Below are positions 34,925-48,345 of a stretch of DNA of 64,000 nucleotides, piece by piece (positions within the stretch are counted from its first letter, which is position 1; every line of letters starts with the position of its first letter). The notes below the pieces were generated by a model that saw only the letters and a program-made list of their open reading frames with translations, ran no database searches and was not told where the DNA came from. Source of the DNA: Grammothele lineata (taxonomy: Eukaryota; Basidiomycota; Agaricomycetes; Polyporales; Polyporaceae); assembly GCA_002150815.3 (NCBI GenBank), contig NDFF03000242.1:1-64000 (forward strand). The letters are read 5' to 3'. Position numbers and translations under genes: made by a program.

Positions 34925-36736
34925 CTACCTTTTGTGAGCTTAAAGGTAGCTGCCTATTTATAGGGGTTTTTGTGAATGGTCCTTTGACATGTCAGTGTTG
35001 AGTTTTTGGTGACCAATGGCGACCAATAGGAGGCATTGAGTTAACCCTTGCACGAGATGTTGTACGGGTGGAGAGACGTCGTGCGATCTGTATGTACAAC
35101 TGAGTGTGTTACATATTGTGAGATTAAATTACCTATTCAGGAAGCCGACCGCTCTGGGTAGGGTTAGCTAGCTTAGGCGAGGGTTAGCCATATTTAGTGA
35201 GGGTGAGGGCTAGGTCATGTGACCATGAAAACTAAAGAAAAAAGAAAAACAAATGGGTGACCTGCATATGCTAAAATACTTGGTTTGCTTAAGCATTAGT
35301 TGCGCGCCACTGCGGCCGCTTAAACAGTGTGTTTTCCATGCCCAAATTTTTTGTCAGGGAGGTGCATTAACAGGACAGAGGTACCCCTACGATTATGTTA
35401 GCGCTTGTCTGAAGAGTTGTCACCCACCCAACCCGCATTGATGTTCACTTTTACCCTGCACACTCAAACGGGCATCGACCCTACCGCCGCTTTCTGTTCG
35501 GTATTGTGACTTAGCTTGCGTGCATCTGATCGGATACCACCTGTGTGCGCTTGTCCGTTAGGGCTTAGGGTTCAAGCTTAGGGGTGAGCCATAATGCCTG
35601 CATGTGTCTCGGTGTCTCGGCGCCTCGTTGGCTCGGGGGGAACGTGTTGCCTCGGTTGGCTCGGTCACTGCGGTCAACATGTTGTTTTTACCCCTTTACA
35701 CAACCTCTCTTATAACCCAATGTTCCTTTCAGCCCCATCCTTTAATCAACCTCCATTGGACGTCAATCAAGTCACATGTCTAATTCTCAATAGGAATTTG
35801 TCACATGATCTCCAGATTCACCTGCTTGCTGTAGAGGAGGTCACATGCCCAACTCTCAATAGGAATTTGTTATGTGATCCCCAAATTCACCTGCTTGCTC
35901 TGAGTTTAGTCACATGCTCGACTCTCAATAGAAATTTGTGAAGTGATATCTAGATTTACCTGCTTGCTGTAGAGGAGGTCACATGCTCAACTCCCAATAG
36001 GAATTCATCACATGATCTCCAGATTCACCTGCTTGCTATGGGTACAGTCACATGCTCAACTCTCAATAGGACTTTGTCACGTGATCTCTAGGTTCACCTG
36101 CTTGCTGTAAATGACATCATATGCCCCCCATCCTTCCCCTCTGTGCCTATTTGGGCTGGTTTTGGTTAAATGCTATCATCATCTCCCTTCACCAGCTGCC
36201 TACCAGCCACTCACATCACAGTGCACTTCACTCCTTGAGCACCGCTGTATGCAGCACATACATCGCCTTACATCCCTTTTAAGGCCCCTGCTGACATGTT
36301 TAGGGGAGCAGAAAGAGAGTTCATCCCCTCATTCCCTCCAAACAGGGTGCAAGGATGATGGACCACACAGCTGTGGCTCAAGGGACAAAGCTGTGGCTCA
36401 AGGGACAAAGCTGTGGTGTGGAAAAGCTTTGTGGCAAAACTTTGTGGCAAATCCCTTTACCCACAAAGCATTGTAGCCTCAAGGCCAAAGCTCCGCTTTT
36501 TCAATCCATTGTCCTCAAGGCCAAAGCTCCGCTCTTTCTGCTCATTGTTTCTGGCAGCATATAAGCAGCAGCCCTTGAGCTGCTGTCCCTCCACTCCCCA
36601 CTCCCCACTCCCCACTCCCCACTCTCTACTTGCTCTCCACTCATCCCTTCTGCTATTCCCTCCTCCCCCCAAGGTGTGTTTCCTCCCTGCTACTCCTCCC
36701 TCTCCACCACTCATCCCCCTCCCCCTTAGGTCTATT
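34925..36736. other. Non-coding start of copy B
   Basis: Counterpart of 1-1811: telomere-like strings, direct repeat R1 (35539-35665), the 69 bp array (35771-36115) and the L1 promoter region. The CACTCCC run near 36597 has one base changed relative to unit A. Confidence 0.6.
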
Positions 36737-37593
36737 ATGGCTCAAGCTGCACCCAAGATGCTTCCTAATTGCACTCAGGCCACCTCTAGGCTGGCAAACA
36801 GTAAGTTTCTCTTCCCTCTTCCCTCTCCTTTCTGTTCACCCTTTCCTTTCCCCTAGGCCAGCTTATGATCCACAACAAGAACCATCACCACATCATTCCT
36901 GTCAGCCCCAAGGGCCTGGAGGATTTGGAGCTTGGCATAGCTCAAATTCAGTACAGGCTTATGGTGCAGCAGGTCCACTCTCATGATAACCCATTCCAGC
37001 ACTTTACCTACATTTCCCTCGTCGTTCAAGACACCCCTCTCCTCTCTAGGATCTTGCCTCTTCTTTTTGACCATTTTGTAAATCTCACACAGATTGCCCT
37101 CTGCTTTACAGAGGCAGTCACCTTCTCCTCTCTGGCTCCACTCCCAGGCCATCACACCCCCGCTTTCTTTCAACTACAGACCCTCTTGGTTTATCAAGAC
37201 TCTGCCTCCTCTTCCTTCGATCTCTTGGCCAACTCTTTTGCAGCCAATAGATCTCTCCTCAAGCGTAGCTTCCCATCCATCAAGACTTTGCTGTTGCAGC
37301 AAAACACTGAAACTGTCTCTAAGGTAAGTTCCCCCTCCACCTCATTACCCTCTCTTCTCTCACATCCCTGTCAGCTTGCTCTCTACCAGCTTCTCAATTC
37401 TCTATGGCCTTCTATCCACTACCTGCGTTTCAGGGTCCTTCATACCACTCCACAGACCGCCATTTTCTGGATGTGGCTCAAAGCTTACAGGCTTGCTAAC
37501 CCCACAAAGGCCCTCTCCCTCTCGGAGGTCACATTCAACCATTTCACTGCTAGCGGTCCTGAATTCACTCGTCCTTTCCCTTCCCCTGTTTAA
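36737..37593 (+). CDS. L-family protein L1 (copy B)
   Basis: Counterpart of 1812-2668, exons 36737-36800, 36857-37323 and 37375-37593. It differs from the unit A copy by Pro-to-Thr and Leu-to-Pro changes in the last exon, both shared with copy C. Splice sites are intact. Confidence 0.72.
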
Positions 37594-40500
37594 TGTACCC
37601 ATCCCCCTTGTACCTGTTCACATCTCTCCTCTGTAATCTACTCCCTCCCCTCCCCTTCTACATATTCCTGTCCTCTGTACTTTGACTCTCTTTCATTTTC
37701 TACCCATCATACACGCTTTTCACTCCCTTTTCTTCACCTCGTTTGATCCACACAAGCCCATATTTTCCTGTCCGTTCTTTCCTCTCTTTTCTATCACCTC
37801 CTCTCAATCCCTATGCTGCTCATACATGTATCATCTCCAATTTAATCTTCTGATCAACTCGTGTCCAGCGCTCGTTCCATCGCAGTAATATATCAACCTC
37901 CAAGCGCACCCAGCACACTTATAGCACCGCTCTCACAAGCACGACACCTGTGCAAGCCCACACCTCTCACCGTTATACCTGCACAGTTCATCGCTATCAG
38001 CATTTCATATACAGTTACTGGTGCATCTCTACCTATGGTCATAGCCACCAGCTGAGGATCAATGTCCCTTTATCCAATAGCCTCTTATACAGACTTGCAA
38101 AGCATAGAGCGATCGAGCTCAAAAACAGCCATTACAGCACGGCCCTGCACTGCACACCTCTCTCATCATCCTGTAGACAACGGCCCGCAAAGGTGAGCGC
38201 TTGAAGGTCCTAATTCACTTCACCAACTCAAACGCTCGCCCGATGATCCATAGTTTACTATCTACATCGCAGTCTGCGTGCTGCCCCCACGCACATAACA
38301 TAACTTCTTGCTATTCGTATCCATTGAGCCGACCATCGTTCAGCACCATGGTGACATTGGGTGCCAAGGGTTACCGCCTCTGGCACCTAGCCTCAAGGCA
38401 CATTAGCGGCACAGCAGTGTAATCAGAACGCGCTACAATGTCGTTACAGTCGTAGCACTTTGTCCACCATCGGTGCCGTCCGCTCAACCTCTTCTCTATC
38501 ACGGTCAATAGCCAAATATAAGGCGCAGTACAGACGATTCTAATCGTGCACCAAACTTTCATTGGCAGTCAACCACGCGATCTCTACTAAGATCACATGG
38601 TAAACTCCTGTCTCCAGGCAATCACATGATCTCTGCCAGGGTCACATGTTAAATTCCCAATGAGAATTTGCCATGTGACCTTCACTTAATTCACATGTTC
38701 AATTTGCATAAAGTGCACCGCCCCGCGTCCTTTTTGCAAGCTTTGACGTGCTGCACTGAGAGCTGTCGCATTTTTCGCCTTATAACGTTTACAGCAGCAT
38801 TCCCAATGCACCAGCCAATTTCTCTTTTCAACTTTTTGGCCCCTATAAGCCCAATCATCCCCTTGCATCACTCATGGGACCTACTGAAAAACAGCCTAGT
38901 GCGCCTCAACCTATCTAATCGTAACCCATTTGTCCCTCGTGCGCCTGAGTCACCGCTCGTAGTTTACGTCGTTTTTTCTAGTGCTCCGTTTGTAGCTCCC
39001 ATTTCAAGCGCCTTCCTCGCACCGTAGCATCTTTTGCGTACAAGGCAACATTGGCTATACTCGTATCAAGCTCACGTGCAACTCGTTGGCTTCCTCATTA
39101 ACACCCTTTCAACCATTTGCACCGTTTTGCACCGCTTCCTACGCTCAATCTGTCACATGACTTTAGTTTGGCAGAACAAAGTCACATGACTACAAGCTGA
39201 GCCTATATGCCTTTCTATTATCTTTAGCCGGCATTCTGCATGCCGTCTCTGCATTACCTCCCTCCCTTTCAATCCCTTTACTAGCACGCCCTAGAAACCA
39301 ATCCACCCACGCTTACCACAACCTCGTTCTCAGTCAACTTTACTGTGCAAGTCTATAGCCAAACGGTGCAGGCACCTCGCTTCAAGCTTTGGCGTCCCGA
39401 TCTGGTTGGGGTGCTCCAGCCTTTATATGTACCGTTTAACGTGCACGTGCGCTATATCCGACGTTTCAACTCAAGCCTTTGACACTCCCAAAGTCGCTAC
39501 AGCGCACATACGAGTCAGACTTTGAGGCTTTCAATGCTGGTCTTACACCTCCACTTTGATCGCAGGCCATCAAGATGAAAGCCGTTAGCTCAAATCTCAA
39601 ACTGTTTTAACTTTGGGGCACGTGCAGCCTCGATGAGCTCAGTTGAACTTGTGCTACAAACTCAAACATGTAGTACAAGCAGGCCCTCTACAATCAATCC
39701 CCTTCAGGAAAAGAGTGCCGTGCACCCTCCACTCTCACTAAGCCAACCAAACTGTCAAGAGGTGGTAAGCAGGGTGTAGAGAGCGCATGACACAAAATAC
39801 GTACGGCTGCTTGATCATCGTCTCAGGGGTGTATTTTTCCCCTGCGAGCTGCAAGCAGCAATAACGCAGGCCCTGTATGCACGTCCCATACCTCTATGAG
39901 ACCCGTGTAACAGTGCACAATAGCATATTACGCACCTCTACCTGCTCCACAGCTCGCACTTTGGCGTACCAAAACCTGCCATCGTCTATAAACATGACGA
40001 TGCAGCCAACCTGTTGGTTGTACGATGAGCTGCGCACCCTTCAGTCCATCTGATACACCACTCACAGGAAAAGGGTTCGCGTCGGGCGCAGCTCTGTCCA
40101 TTGAAGCAAGGCAACTGGTGATTTTGCTGTGTGCAATTGCATCGTTAGACGGCAGTGGTGCTTACATGGAAGGGCTGTGAGCTTACCAAGAGTAAAGGGG
40201 GCTAGATACACCCACAGCCTCACCGTCAGCAAAAGCAAGACATAAACATGGAGGGATACACACCGGTCAGCTTCAGGGGGCAGGGTGAAGGAGAGGAGAT
40301 TGATGTCTTTTGCCCCACCCTCTGCCCTCTATATATATGTTTCCATTCCCACTTGCAGCCTGCTCCACATCTGTGCATATCAAATCTATGATTGGCTGCC
40401 ATAAAGTGGGCCCATTTGATGCACTTTTAAATTGACATCAGCACATCCTCCACTGCAATCAACCAGATTGACAGCGTGGGAGCCATTAAAGCTACTCAAT

Positions 40501-42402
40501 TCTCGCCCACTCCCAGCCCATCAATGCTTCATTTATTCAATAAGCATGTGATCATGATGTCACAGCCCTCATGTGAAACAGATTAGATGCACCAGAATCC
40601 CCTTCAGCCTCTCATATACTCTATAATCCTCAATGATTGCACGTTTCTTCAAAACCTCCTTTGAGCCTTAGTGATGCAGCACACACATCAGCAGTATGCA
40701 GCTTACCTCGCCTCCAGTGCAGGTCACATGTTAAATTCTCAATGGGAATTTGTCATGTGACTTGGCTCATTACTCATTGATGTCCGGTACAAGGTGAACT
40801 CGCTCGAGCACAGCAGCCCTTTGTAGCCTCAAACCGTCATACATTATCAATAGTCTTGATACCACTCTGCCCCTACCCTTGAGCAACATTGCATATGCAC
40901 CCCACACTGTTATTTGACCTGCATGAGTCACCTAAAGTCGTGTTTATACCCTCGAGCCAATACCCCACCAACTTCACCCAAAGTCGTGCCCACACCGATT
41001 ATATCTGCAGTAAACGCCACGTGCACACTTGCTCGCGTTCATATACCTCTCTCAGTCTTAAATGCTCTTCAAAGCCACAGGGTTTTTGTCGTGCATGATC
41101 AGCTTATAGCCTCCAACCCCACTTACGTGCCATCGACCACTGGCTTCTCTCCCGCTGATAACCTGGCTTAGAAAAGGTTTTTAACCGTCGCATTTCTCTC
41201 TCTACCTATTCAACTGTCGATCCTTGGCCCTCATTCTTCCCTGGCGCCCCTCTAGAACATCATATAAGCTACACATCTCTCATGGCAGCCAGCATGAGCC
41301 TTGACCGCTTATCAACATTTAGCTGTTTGAGCTTCCACCCCTGCAATCCATACATTTGTGCGCCTCACACCCCTCTGCTGATCCTGCTGTAGGGTTATGA
41401 TACCAACCATGTTGATAGCACCATTGCTGTTGCCTCATTCACTCAAGCTGCACTGATTTGGTTGGCAATTAGCCTCTTGTGCATTTTTGTGGTCAACAGT
41501 TTGCTCATACTGCATGTCCCCTCTCCCCTTCAGTTTGCTGTTAGATTGGCCCCTCCATCACATCTGCTATAGCCTTGATGGTCGTCACTGCCATAGTTAT
41601 CACTGCCATAGTCATCACTGTCATAGTCATCACTACCACCAGTGACCAATGTCTGACATTCACAGCTGGTTGTGCCAGCTAGTTGTATTGTAGCAGGCCA
41701 GCAGAAGACAGTAAAGGCTGGTGGCAGATGGTGGTAAAAAGGGGTGGTCAACATCAGTAAACAGCTCAAGCAAGGGCATGTACAACCCCAAAAGTACAGC
41801 TTACATGCCCCCTCTCAATCACCATTTCAGTCCATCAACTAGCCATTTATCTAGAGGGACCATGATGGTGGTAGAAAACCAAGCAGCCATCATCTCTGGT
41901 CTCTATTATTGCCATATCTGGAATACTGCAGTCAAAATCCCCCTGCAGTTTTGGTTTCCCTATCTAGATTGGCTAGATTCTCTCTGATTTCTGTCTTACA
42001 TGGACTTGGAGTCTACTGGCAGCCCACAGATTGTAAATGTATCCAAACTGTAGGTCTGCACACCCCTTGACCACTCATATTCCTCACTGACCACCCAGAT
42101 CTTTCATTGACCACTATTTCAACTGGGGCTAGGCTAAATGGTTCATGCTATTGTCAGGCCCACCTCCTAAGCAGGCAATGGCTGCTTTGTGCCACTGTCA
42201 CCCTGCTTTGTGCAGCCAAAGGGTTTTGGGTGTCATGTGCCCTCTTTTCAAACTCCCCTTGGGCCCAAGCTCATTGTCCACTCAGCACTATATCAAGCCC
42301 ACCCCTTCTCTCTCCACTCCCTTCACTTCCTCTCTCCACTTCCACCACTGGCCCCTCTCAAAACTCTTTTGACCACCCCCTCTGCACACTTTGACCACCA
42401 TC
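37594..42402. other. Copy B of the 4.8 kb gene-free stretch
   Basis: Matches 2669-7477, including both palindromes (38640, 40722) and the 15 bp repeat (41584). Single-base changes are seen near 39805 (B only), 41018 and 41938. Confidence 0.6.
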
Positions 42403-43361
42403 ATGTCTGTTTTAAGCCCCCTCCAACCTTCAGGTAAGGGTGGTTAGCTGTCTGTCACTCTACCCCTCTACTCACTCAATCCTTTTAGAGATGTTGGATT
42501 CATTCCCCATCAAAGATGTTATCATCCAAGGCATAGACTCTGAGCAAGGCCTTGACCACTTCTTGGAGTCTTTTGACACTCCCTCCTGTGATGCCATTCC
42601 CTCTGACTTCTTGGAGGAGGTCAGATACTGTTCTGTCCTTGTTCAAAGGGGCAGCACACTGCAGTCTCACCTAGGGGTTTTGAAGGACACCTACATTACC
42701 TCTCTATGGCTTTGTTTTGGAGAGGACTCCTTGGGTTTCAAGGCCCTTAGTGTTCTTAACCCCCCTCCACCCCTCCCCAACATCCAAAACCTCTGGTTGT
42801 CTCTGCACAGCTTGAAGGGAGATTGGAACTCAGATGTCATCTTTCCATTTAGGCAGCTTTCACCCAGATTTTGGGCCTCCTTCTCTGGTGTTACCAGGCT
42901 TGTAATTGAGGTTCAGGTCCAAACCTTGTCTCAAGTGAGTGTCTGTCCCCTATCTGCACTGTTTTTCCCCACCTCATCCTACTTTACAGTCAGACATCAT
43001 GCGTTTGATCGCCCTTCTTCCTCCTGCTATCACTCATCTTCACCTCCATATCTTGCCCTTGGAGTCTGAAGTGGTCAAGGGGATTCTCAAAGCTTTTGGA
43101 CAAGCTCATTTGGATTCTCTCACCTCCCCCAACCACCCCAACTATCCTCACCATCTCACTCCTATCAAGTTTTTGGAGATCAATGGAAGATTGATCCAGC
43201 ATGGCCACAACCGCCCCCACATCCACACCCAAGGCACCCCCTCCAACAGGCATGGTTGGACTCTCACCTCCTCCACTCTGCATGGCATGAAGTACACTGG
43301 CCTCAAGACTCTTCAAGAACAGTTGGCCTATTTGTGGGGTCTGCAGGATAGGGTTTTGTAG
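42403..43361 (+). CDS. L-family protein L2 (copy B)
   Basis: Counterpart of 7478-8436 with exons 42403-42433, 42489-42934 and 42990-43361. No protein change from unit A was noticed. Confidence 0.72.
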
Positions 43362-44050
43362 GCAAAGTTGGGGGAAAGTCTGTCTCTTTTGAGCATGTGT
43401 ACTATTGCTGTTCCTGTTGATGCCACTCTCTGTACCAATGTCAATGCCCCTTCTGTTCTCCACTGCCTGCTGTGTGTTTGTCCCATCATTTCTGTGTCAT
43501 TGGCTATTTGGTGCCTTCTACTGTGAGTCTTTCTCTTTCCTGTATTCCCTACTAACCTTGAGCTGCCTTGCACTTGCACTCCCCCTCACACACACACAAT
43601 ATTCAACATTGAGAGCCCTCCCAGAGCCCTCTTAGAGCCCTCTTAGAGCCCTCTTAGAGCCCTGTTTACTCTCACTTATCCTCTCACAATCTCCTTGATC
43701 ACAACACTTTGCCAATCCATTCATCTAATCTCTACATATTCTCCACACAGCTCTGTCCAGTCACATGACTCCCTTTTAAGTGTGTTGATCAGTTTGGTTG
43801 ATCAGATAAGCACAGCCACTGACCACCTTCCACTCTGTCTGCCCACCCAACACCTGTTCACTTTCCTCCTCCTCACACATACACACCTATACACACAGGT
43901 TTTCTCTCTCCCCAGCCTACTTTGACATTTGAGGTTTATAACAGTGAGCTGCAATCACAACTGATGTAGTGCACCTTGACCCATACACACATTCAATTTT
44001 CAATTAGCCTGCATCACACCCATCTTCTTTGCCCACCTACCAACATACAC
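43362..44050. other. Copy B of the L2-L3 spacer
   Basis: Same minisatellite (43612-43664) and GTCACATGAC site (43760-43769) as unit A. Confidence 0.6.
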
Positions 44051-44846
44051 ATGGCGCCTACTTCCTTGCATCACCAATCTAGGCTTGAGCTTCTTTCTAG
44101 TAGGTGTTTATACCGGCTGCAGAGCCTTCTGCTTGCTAACAGAGTGCCAGGAAAAACTCTCACTGCCAATTACACTCTCAAGCATGTCATTCGTGTGACT
44201 GCTGCTGGTGCAGAGAGATTTGAAAGAGAGGTGGCCCAGATCGTTTACAGGCTCTCCTTTCCCAATGTCACCCTTGAAGATAATCCCTTTATCTACCTCA
44301 CTCAACTCTCCTTCATTTTGGATCAACCTCCCCTCGCGCGCCCCATCCTTTTAATGGCTGCAGAGAGGTTCACTTCTATAACCTCCCTTCGCCTCTGCTT
44401 CAGAAAGGCTATCGATTTGTCCTTCTTAGCATTTCTCCCCTTTCATCCGGTGCCCGTTTTCAACAGAGTTCACACCCTTGAAGTGTATCAAGACGCAGCA
44501 CCTACATCTTGGGAACCCCTCGCAACCTCCCTCTCTACCTATCGCATGTTTCTTCGTCAGGTGTTTCCAGCACTTCAAAATCTCACCCTTCAACAGAACA
44601 CCGTGGCTATCGAGCAGGTATTTACTCCTTTTATTGCTTTCTCCCTTCGCTCACTTACCCCGTCCATAGATCGCCCTCTTCCAAATCCTGGATAGGATCC
44701 CCATTACCGTTCGCGCTATCCACTTTATCACACTTCACCCTAATCCAGAGCATGCTATGTTTTGGGCAGACCTTCAGCGCTACAAACATGACCGCTTTGG
44801 AGATGATCCTCTTCCTATTGCAGTTTCTTTCAACGGGCGCCCTTGA
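44051..44846 (+). CDS. L-family protein L3 (copy B)
   Basis: Counterpart of 9126-9921, exons 44051-44617 and 44670-44846. One silent change (TAT to TAC) is shared with copy C. The frame is intact. Confidence 0.74.
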
Positions 44847-45329
44847 TCTCCCCCCTCCTCTGTCTTTTCACCCTCTTTTGGTGCAGTTTACTGCCTTTTC
44901 AATCATCGCACTCGATTCATTATTGCTCTCACATCCCTTTTGCCTTCCCATTACTACATTATCTTGGCCTGTTCACACTCATGGTCGCAGAGCAAACAGC
45001 GTCATGTAGCTCTATTACTATTAGGAGAACACTGTATCACCACCAGTTCACCATGACATTCGCATAGCCCTTATCAGTGTTTTTGTTGTACGTACCGTTT
45101 TGAAATCCACACCCAAATTCCTTTCATTATCTGCTCTGTCAACTTGTTGCATGCTTAGAGCTGCTCCTAATGTGATTTATCCTGCCTTGTCAAGTATTCT
45201 AAATAGCCAAGAAGCACAAGCACCTTTAAGCACTCCAAGGTTGGTTGAAATAACACCTGTCTGCGCTTGTCCGTTAGGGCTTAGGGTTCAAGCTTAGGGG
45301 TGGGCTACAACGCCTATATATATAAATTT

Positions 45330-45349
45330 GGAATCTGGGCCCAGATTCC
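45330..45349. repeat. Perfect 20 bp palindrome
   Basis: GGAATCTGGGCCCAGATTCC reads the same on both strands. The flanking AT-rich bases extend the symmetry by about six more pairs with one bulge. It is 15 bp from the point where copy B ends. Confidence 0.95.
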
Positions 45350-45544
45350 ATTTATTACCCCATCTGTCAACTTGATGCCTGCCCCGAGCTGCCCCCAGCA
45401 GCATTTGGCCTGCCCCATTCAGTGTTCTGGGTAGCTAAAAAGCATGTTTATGTATTGCAGGCCGTTGCGAGCCTGCACGTGCAGTTGTTGTTGAGCTATC
45501 ACCGTTCTTTTTCATGCCTTGCTTAAAAATGTGCCCTCACAACT

Positions 45545-46095
45545 ACTAATGCCTGCCCCGAGCTGCCCCGAGCCTGCCCCAGCCTGCCCCAACACCCAAG
45601 CAATGTAGATACAGTATATGCCCACATATTCTGATCGTTTGCAACGCTGTGACTGCTGCCCACTTCAGCGTACGCCGTCATCTTTAGCCAATTATACCCT
45701 ATTTTCACACGTCTACCTGCCCCAAGCTGCCCCAAGCTGCCCCGAGCCTGCCCCGGCCTGCCCCAATACCTAAGCGGTGCAGACACAGTCTATGCCCACT
45801 TATTCTGATCGTTTGCAATGCTGTAGCTGCTGCCTACCCTTCTCTACATCCTCATCTTTGGTGTTTTATAGGCCATTTTTATACAAACGCCTGCCCCGAG
45901 CTGTCCCCAGCCTTCCTCAGCCTGCCCCAATGTGCAAGCAAGGTAGGTATGATAGATGTGCATGTGTTCTGATTGTTTGCAAGACTCCTGCTGCTCTTTC
46001 CATTGCATTACACCGCCATCTTTCGTGCGTAGTAGCCCCTGTTTAACACAAATGCCTGCCCCAAGCTCCTCCAAGCCTGCCCCAGCCTGCTCTAC
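45545..46095. repeat. Diverged ~165-175 bp tandem repeats with TGCCCC-rich blocks
   Basis: Each unit has a CTGCCCCGAGCTGCCCC-type G/C-rich block, a CAGTATATGCCCA-type stretch and a TTCTGATCGTTTGCAA core. The cores are at 45631, 45805 and 45969, so the spacings are 174 and 164 bp. Units are only moderately alike, so the array is old compared with the near-identical copies around it. Confidence 0.8.
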
Positions 46096-46440
46096 CACTG
46101 GTGGTCAACAGCTCCGTTCATCTTCTACAGTTCGCAATTTACACCAAGCCAATCGCTGCAGCCGTTCTCTAACAATCACCTTATCTTACACACCTTCCTC
46201 AATATAGTAATCTGACACACCTGCCCATTTAAGCCCTCAACTCCTTTTATTCTTTCATCATTTCCTCTACCTCACACGCACCATACCCTTTATCGCCGTA
46301 GCTAACATCATCTCCATACTCCCTCTGCTTCGCACACTACATTTTGTCCAGCCACCCTCAGCCTACCCCCAATTCCCACTAATAGTACGTATACCGTCTT
46401 TAACTGCAGCCCCCAGCCCCACGCTATCCTACTTTAAATT

Positions 46441-47488
46441 TACCCCTTTACACAACCTCTCTTACAACCCAATGTTTCTTTCAGCCCCATCCTTTAATCA
46501 ACCTCCATTGAACGTCAATCAAGTCACATGTCTAATTCTCAATAGGAATTTGTCACATGATCTCCAGATTCACCTGCTTGCTGTAGAGGAGGTCACATGC
46601 CCAACTCTCAATAGGAATTTGTTATGTGATCCCCAAATTCACCTGCTTGCTCTGAGTTTAGTCACATGCTCGACTCTCAATAGAAATTTGTGAAGTGATA
46701 TCTAGATTTACCTGCTTGCTGTAGAGGAGGTCACATGCTCAACTCCCAATAGGAATTCATCACATGATCTCCAGATTCACCTGCTTGCTATGGGTACAGT
46801 CACATGCTCAACTCTCAATAGGACTTTGTCACGTGATCTCTAGGTTCACCTGCTTGCTGTAAATGACATCATATGCCCCCCATCCTTCCCCTCTGTGCCT
46901 ATTTGGGCTGGTTTTGGTTAAATGCTATCATCATCTCCCTTCACCAGCTGCCTACCAGCCACTCACATCACAGTGCACTTCACTCCTTGAGCACCGCTGT
47001 ATGCAGCACATACATCGCCTTACATCCCTTTTAAGGCCCCTGCTGACATGTTTAGGGGAGCAGAAAGAGAGTTCATCCCCTCATTCCCTCCAAACAGGGT
47101 GCAAGGATGATGGACCACACAGCTGTGGCTCAAGGGACAAAGCTGTGGCTCAAGGGACAAAGCTGTGGTGTGGAAAAGCTTTGTGGCAAAACTTTGTGGC
47201 AAATCCCTTTACCCACAAAGCATTGTAGCCTCAAGGCCAAAGCTCCGCTTTTTCAATCCATTGTCCTCAAGGCCAAAGCTCCGCTCTTTCTGCTCATTGT
47301 TTCTGGCAGCATATAAGCAGCAGCCCTTGAGCTGCTGTCCCTCCACTCCCCACTCCCCACTCCCCACTCCCCACTCTCTACTTGCTCTCCACTCATCCCT
47401 TCTGCTATTCCCTCCTCCCCCCAAGGTGTGTTTCCTCCCTGCTACTCCTCCCTCTCCACCACTCATCCCCCTCCCCCTTAGGTCTATT
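46441..47488. other. Non-coding start of copy C
   Basis: Matches 764-1811, including the 69 bp array (46523-46867) and the L1 promoter region. The first 75 bp carry three differences from A and B, far above the density elsewhere, which marks the junction. Confidence 0.65.
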
Positions 47489-48345
47489 ATGGCTCAAGCT
47501 GCACCCAAGATGCTTCCTAATTGCACTCAGGCCACCTCTAGGCTGGCAAACAGTAAGTTTCTCTTCCCTCTTCCCTCTCCTTTCTGTTCACCCTTTCCTT
47601 TCCCCTAGGCCAGCTTATGATCCACAACAAGAACCATCACCACATCGTTCCTGTCAGCCCCAAGGGCCTGGAGGATTTGGAGCTTGGCATAGCTCAAATT
47701 CAGTACAGGCTTATGGTGCAGCAGGTCCACTCTCATGATAACCCATTCCAGCACTTTACCTACATTTCCCTCGTCGTTCAAGACACCCCTCTCCTCTCTA
47801 GGATCTTGCCTCTTCTTTTTGACCATTTTGTAAATCTCACACAGATTGCCCTCTGCTTTACAGAGGCAGTCACCTTCTCCTCTCTGGCTCCACTCCCAGG
47901 CCATCACACCCCCGCTTTCTTTCAACTACAGACCCTCTTGGTTTATCAAGACTCTGCCTCCTCTTCCTTCGATCTCTTGGCCAACTCTTTTGCAGCCAAT
48001 AGATCTCTCCTCAAGCGTAGCTTCCCATCCATCAAGACTTTGCTGTTGCAGCAAAACACTGAAACTGTCTCTAAGGTAAGTTCCCCCTCCACCTCATTAC
48101 CCTCTCTTCTCTCACATCCCTGTCAGCTTGCTCTCTACCAGCTTCTCAATTCTCTATGGCCTTCTATCCACTACCTGCGTTTCAGGGTCCTTCATACCAC
48201 TCCACAGACCGCCATTTTCTGGATGTGGCTCAAAGCTTACAGGCTTGCTAACCCCACAAAGGCCCTCTCCCTCTCGGAGGTCACATTCAACCATTTCACT
48301 GCTAGCGGTCCTGAATTCACTCGTCCTTTCCCTTCCCCTGTTTAA
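47489..48345 (+). CDS. L-family protein L1 (copy C)
   Basis: Counterpart of 1812-2668, exons 47489-47552, 47609-48075 and 48127-48345. It shares the two copy B changes and adds one Ile-to-Val near residue 34. Splice sites are intact. Confidence 0.72.

Larger units (their letters stand above)
34925..45315. repeat. Copy B: partial second copy matching 1-10390
   Basis: It matches 1-10390 at a constant offset of 34925 with only a handful of substitutions. It carries L1, L2 and L3 but stops before the RING and helicase genes. The match ends at 45315, inside the counterpart of the direct repeat at 10327-10455, where the sequence changes to an ATATAT-rich stretch. Confidence 0.96.
45316..46440. other. 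1.1 kb junction sequence unique to the B-C boundary
   Basis: No gene is seen. It starts with ATATATATAAA and the perfect 20 bp palindrome GGAATCTGGGCCCAGATTCC (45330-45349). Next comes a diverged relative of 10195-10290 (sharing CTGTCAACTTG and the order of later words). Then follow about three diverged 165-175 bp tandem repeats. It ends in pyrimidine-rich DNA that joins copy C at 46441. Open frames of 83-89 codons here overlap on both strands and lack support. Confidence 0.75.

Noticed and set aside
45523..46207. 83-89 codon open frames in the junction sequence
   Set aside because: They follow the G/C-rich tandem repeats in several frames on both strands and show no domain or splice logic.
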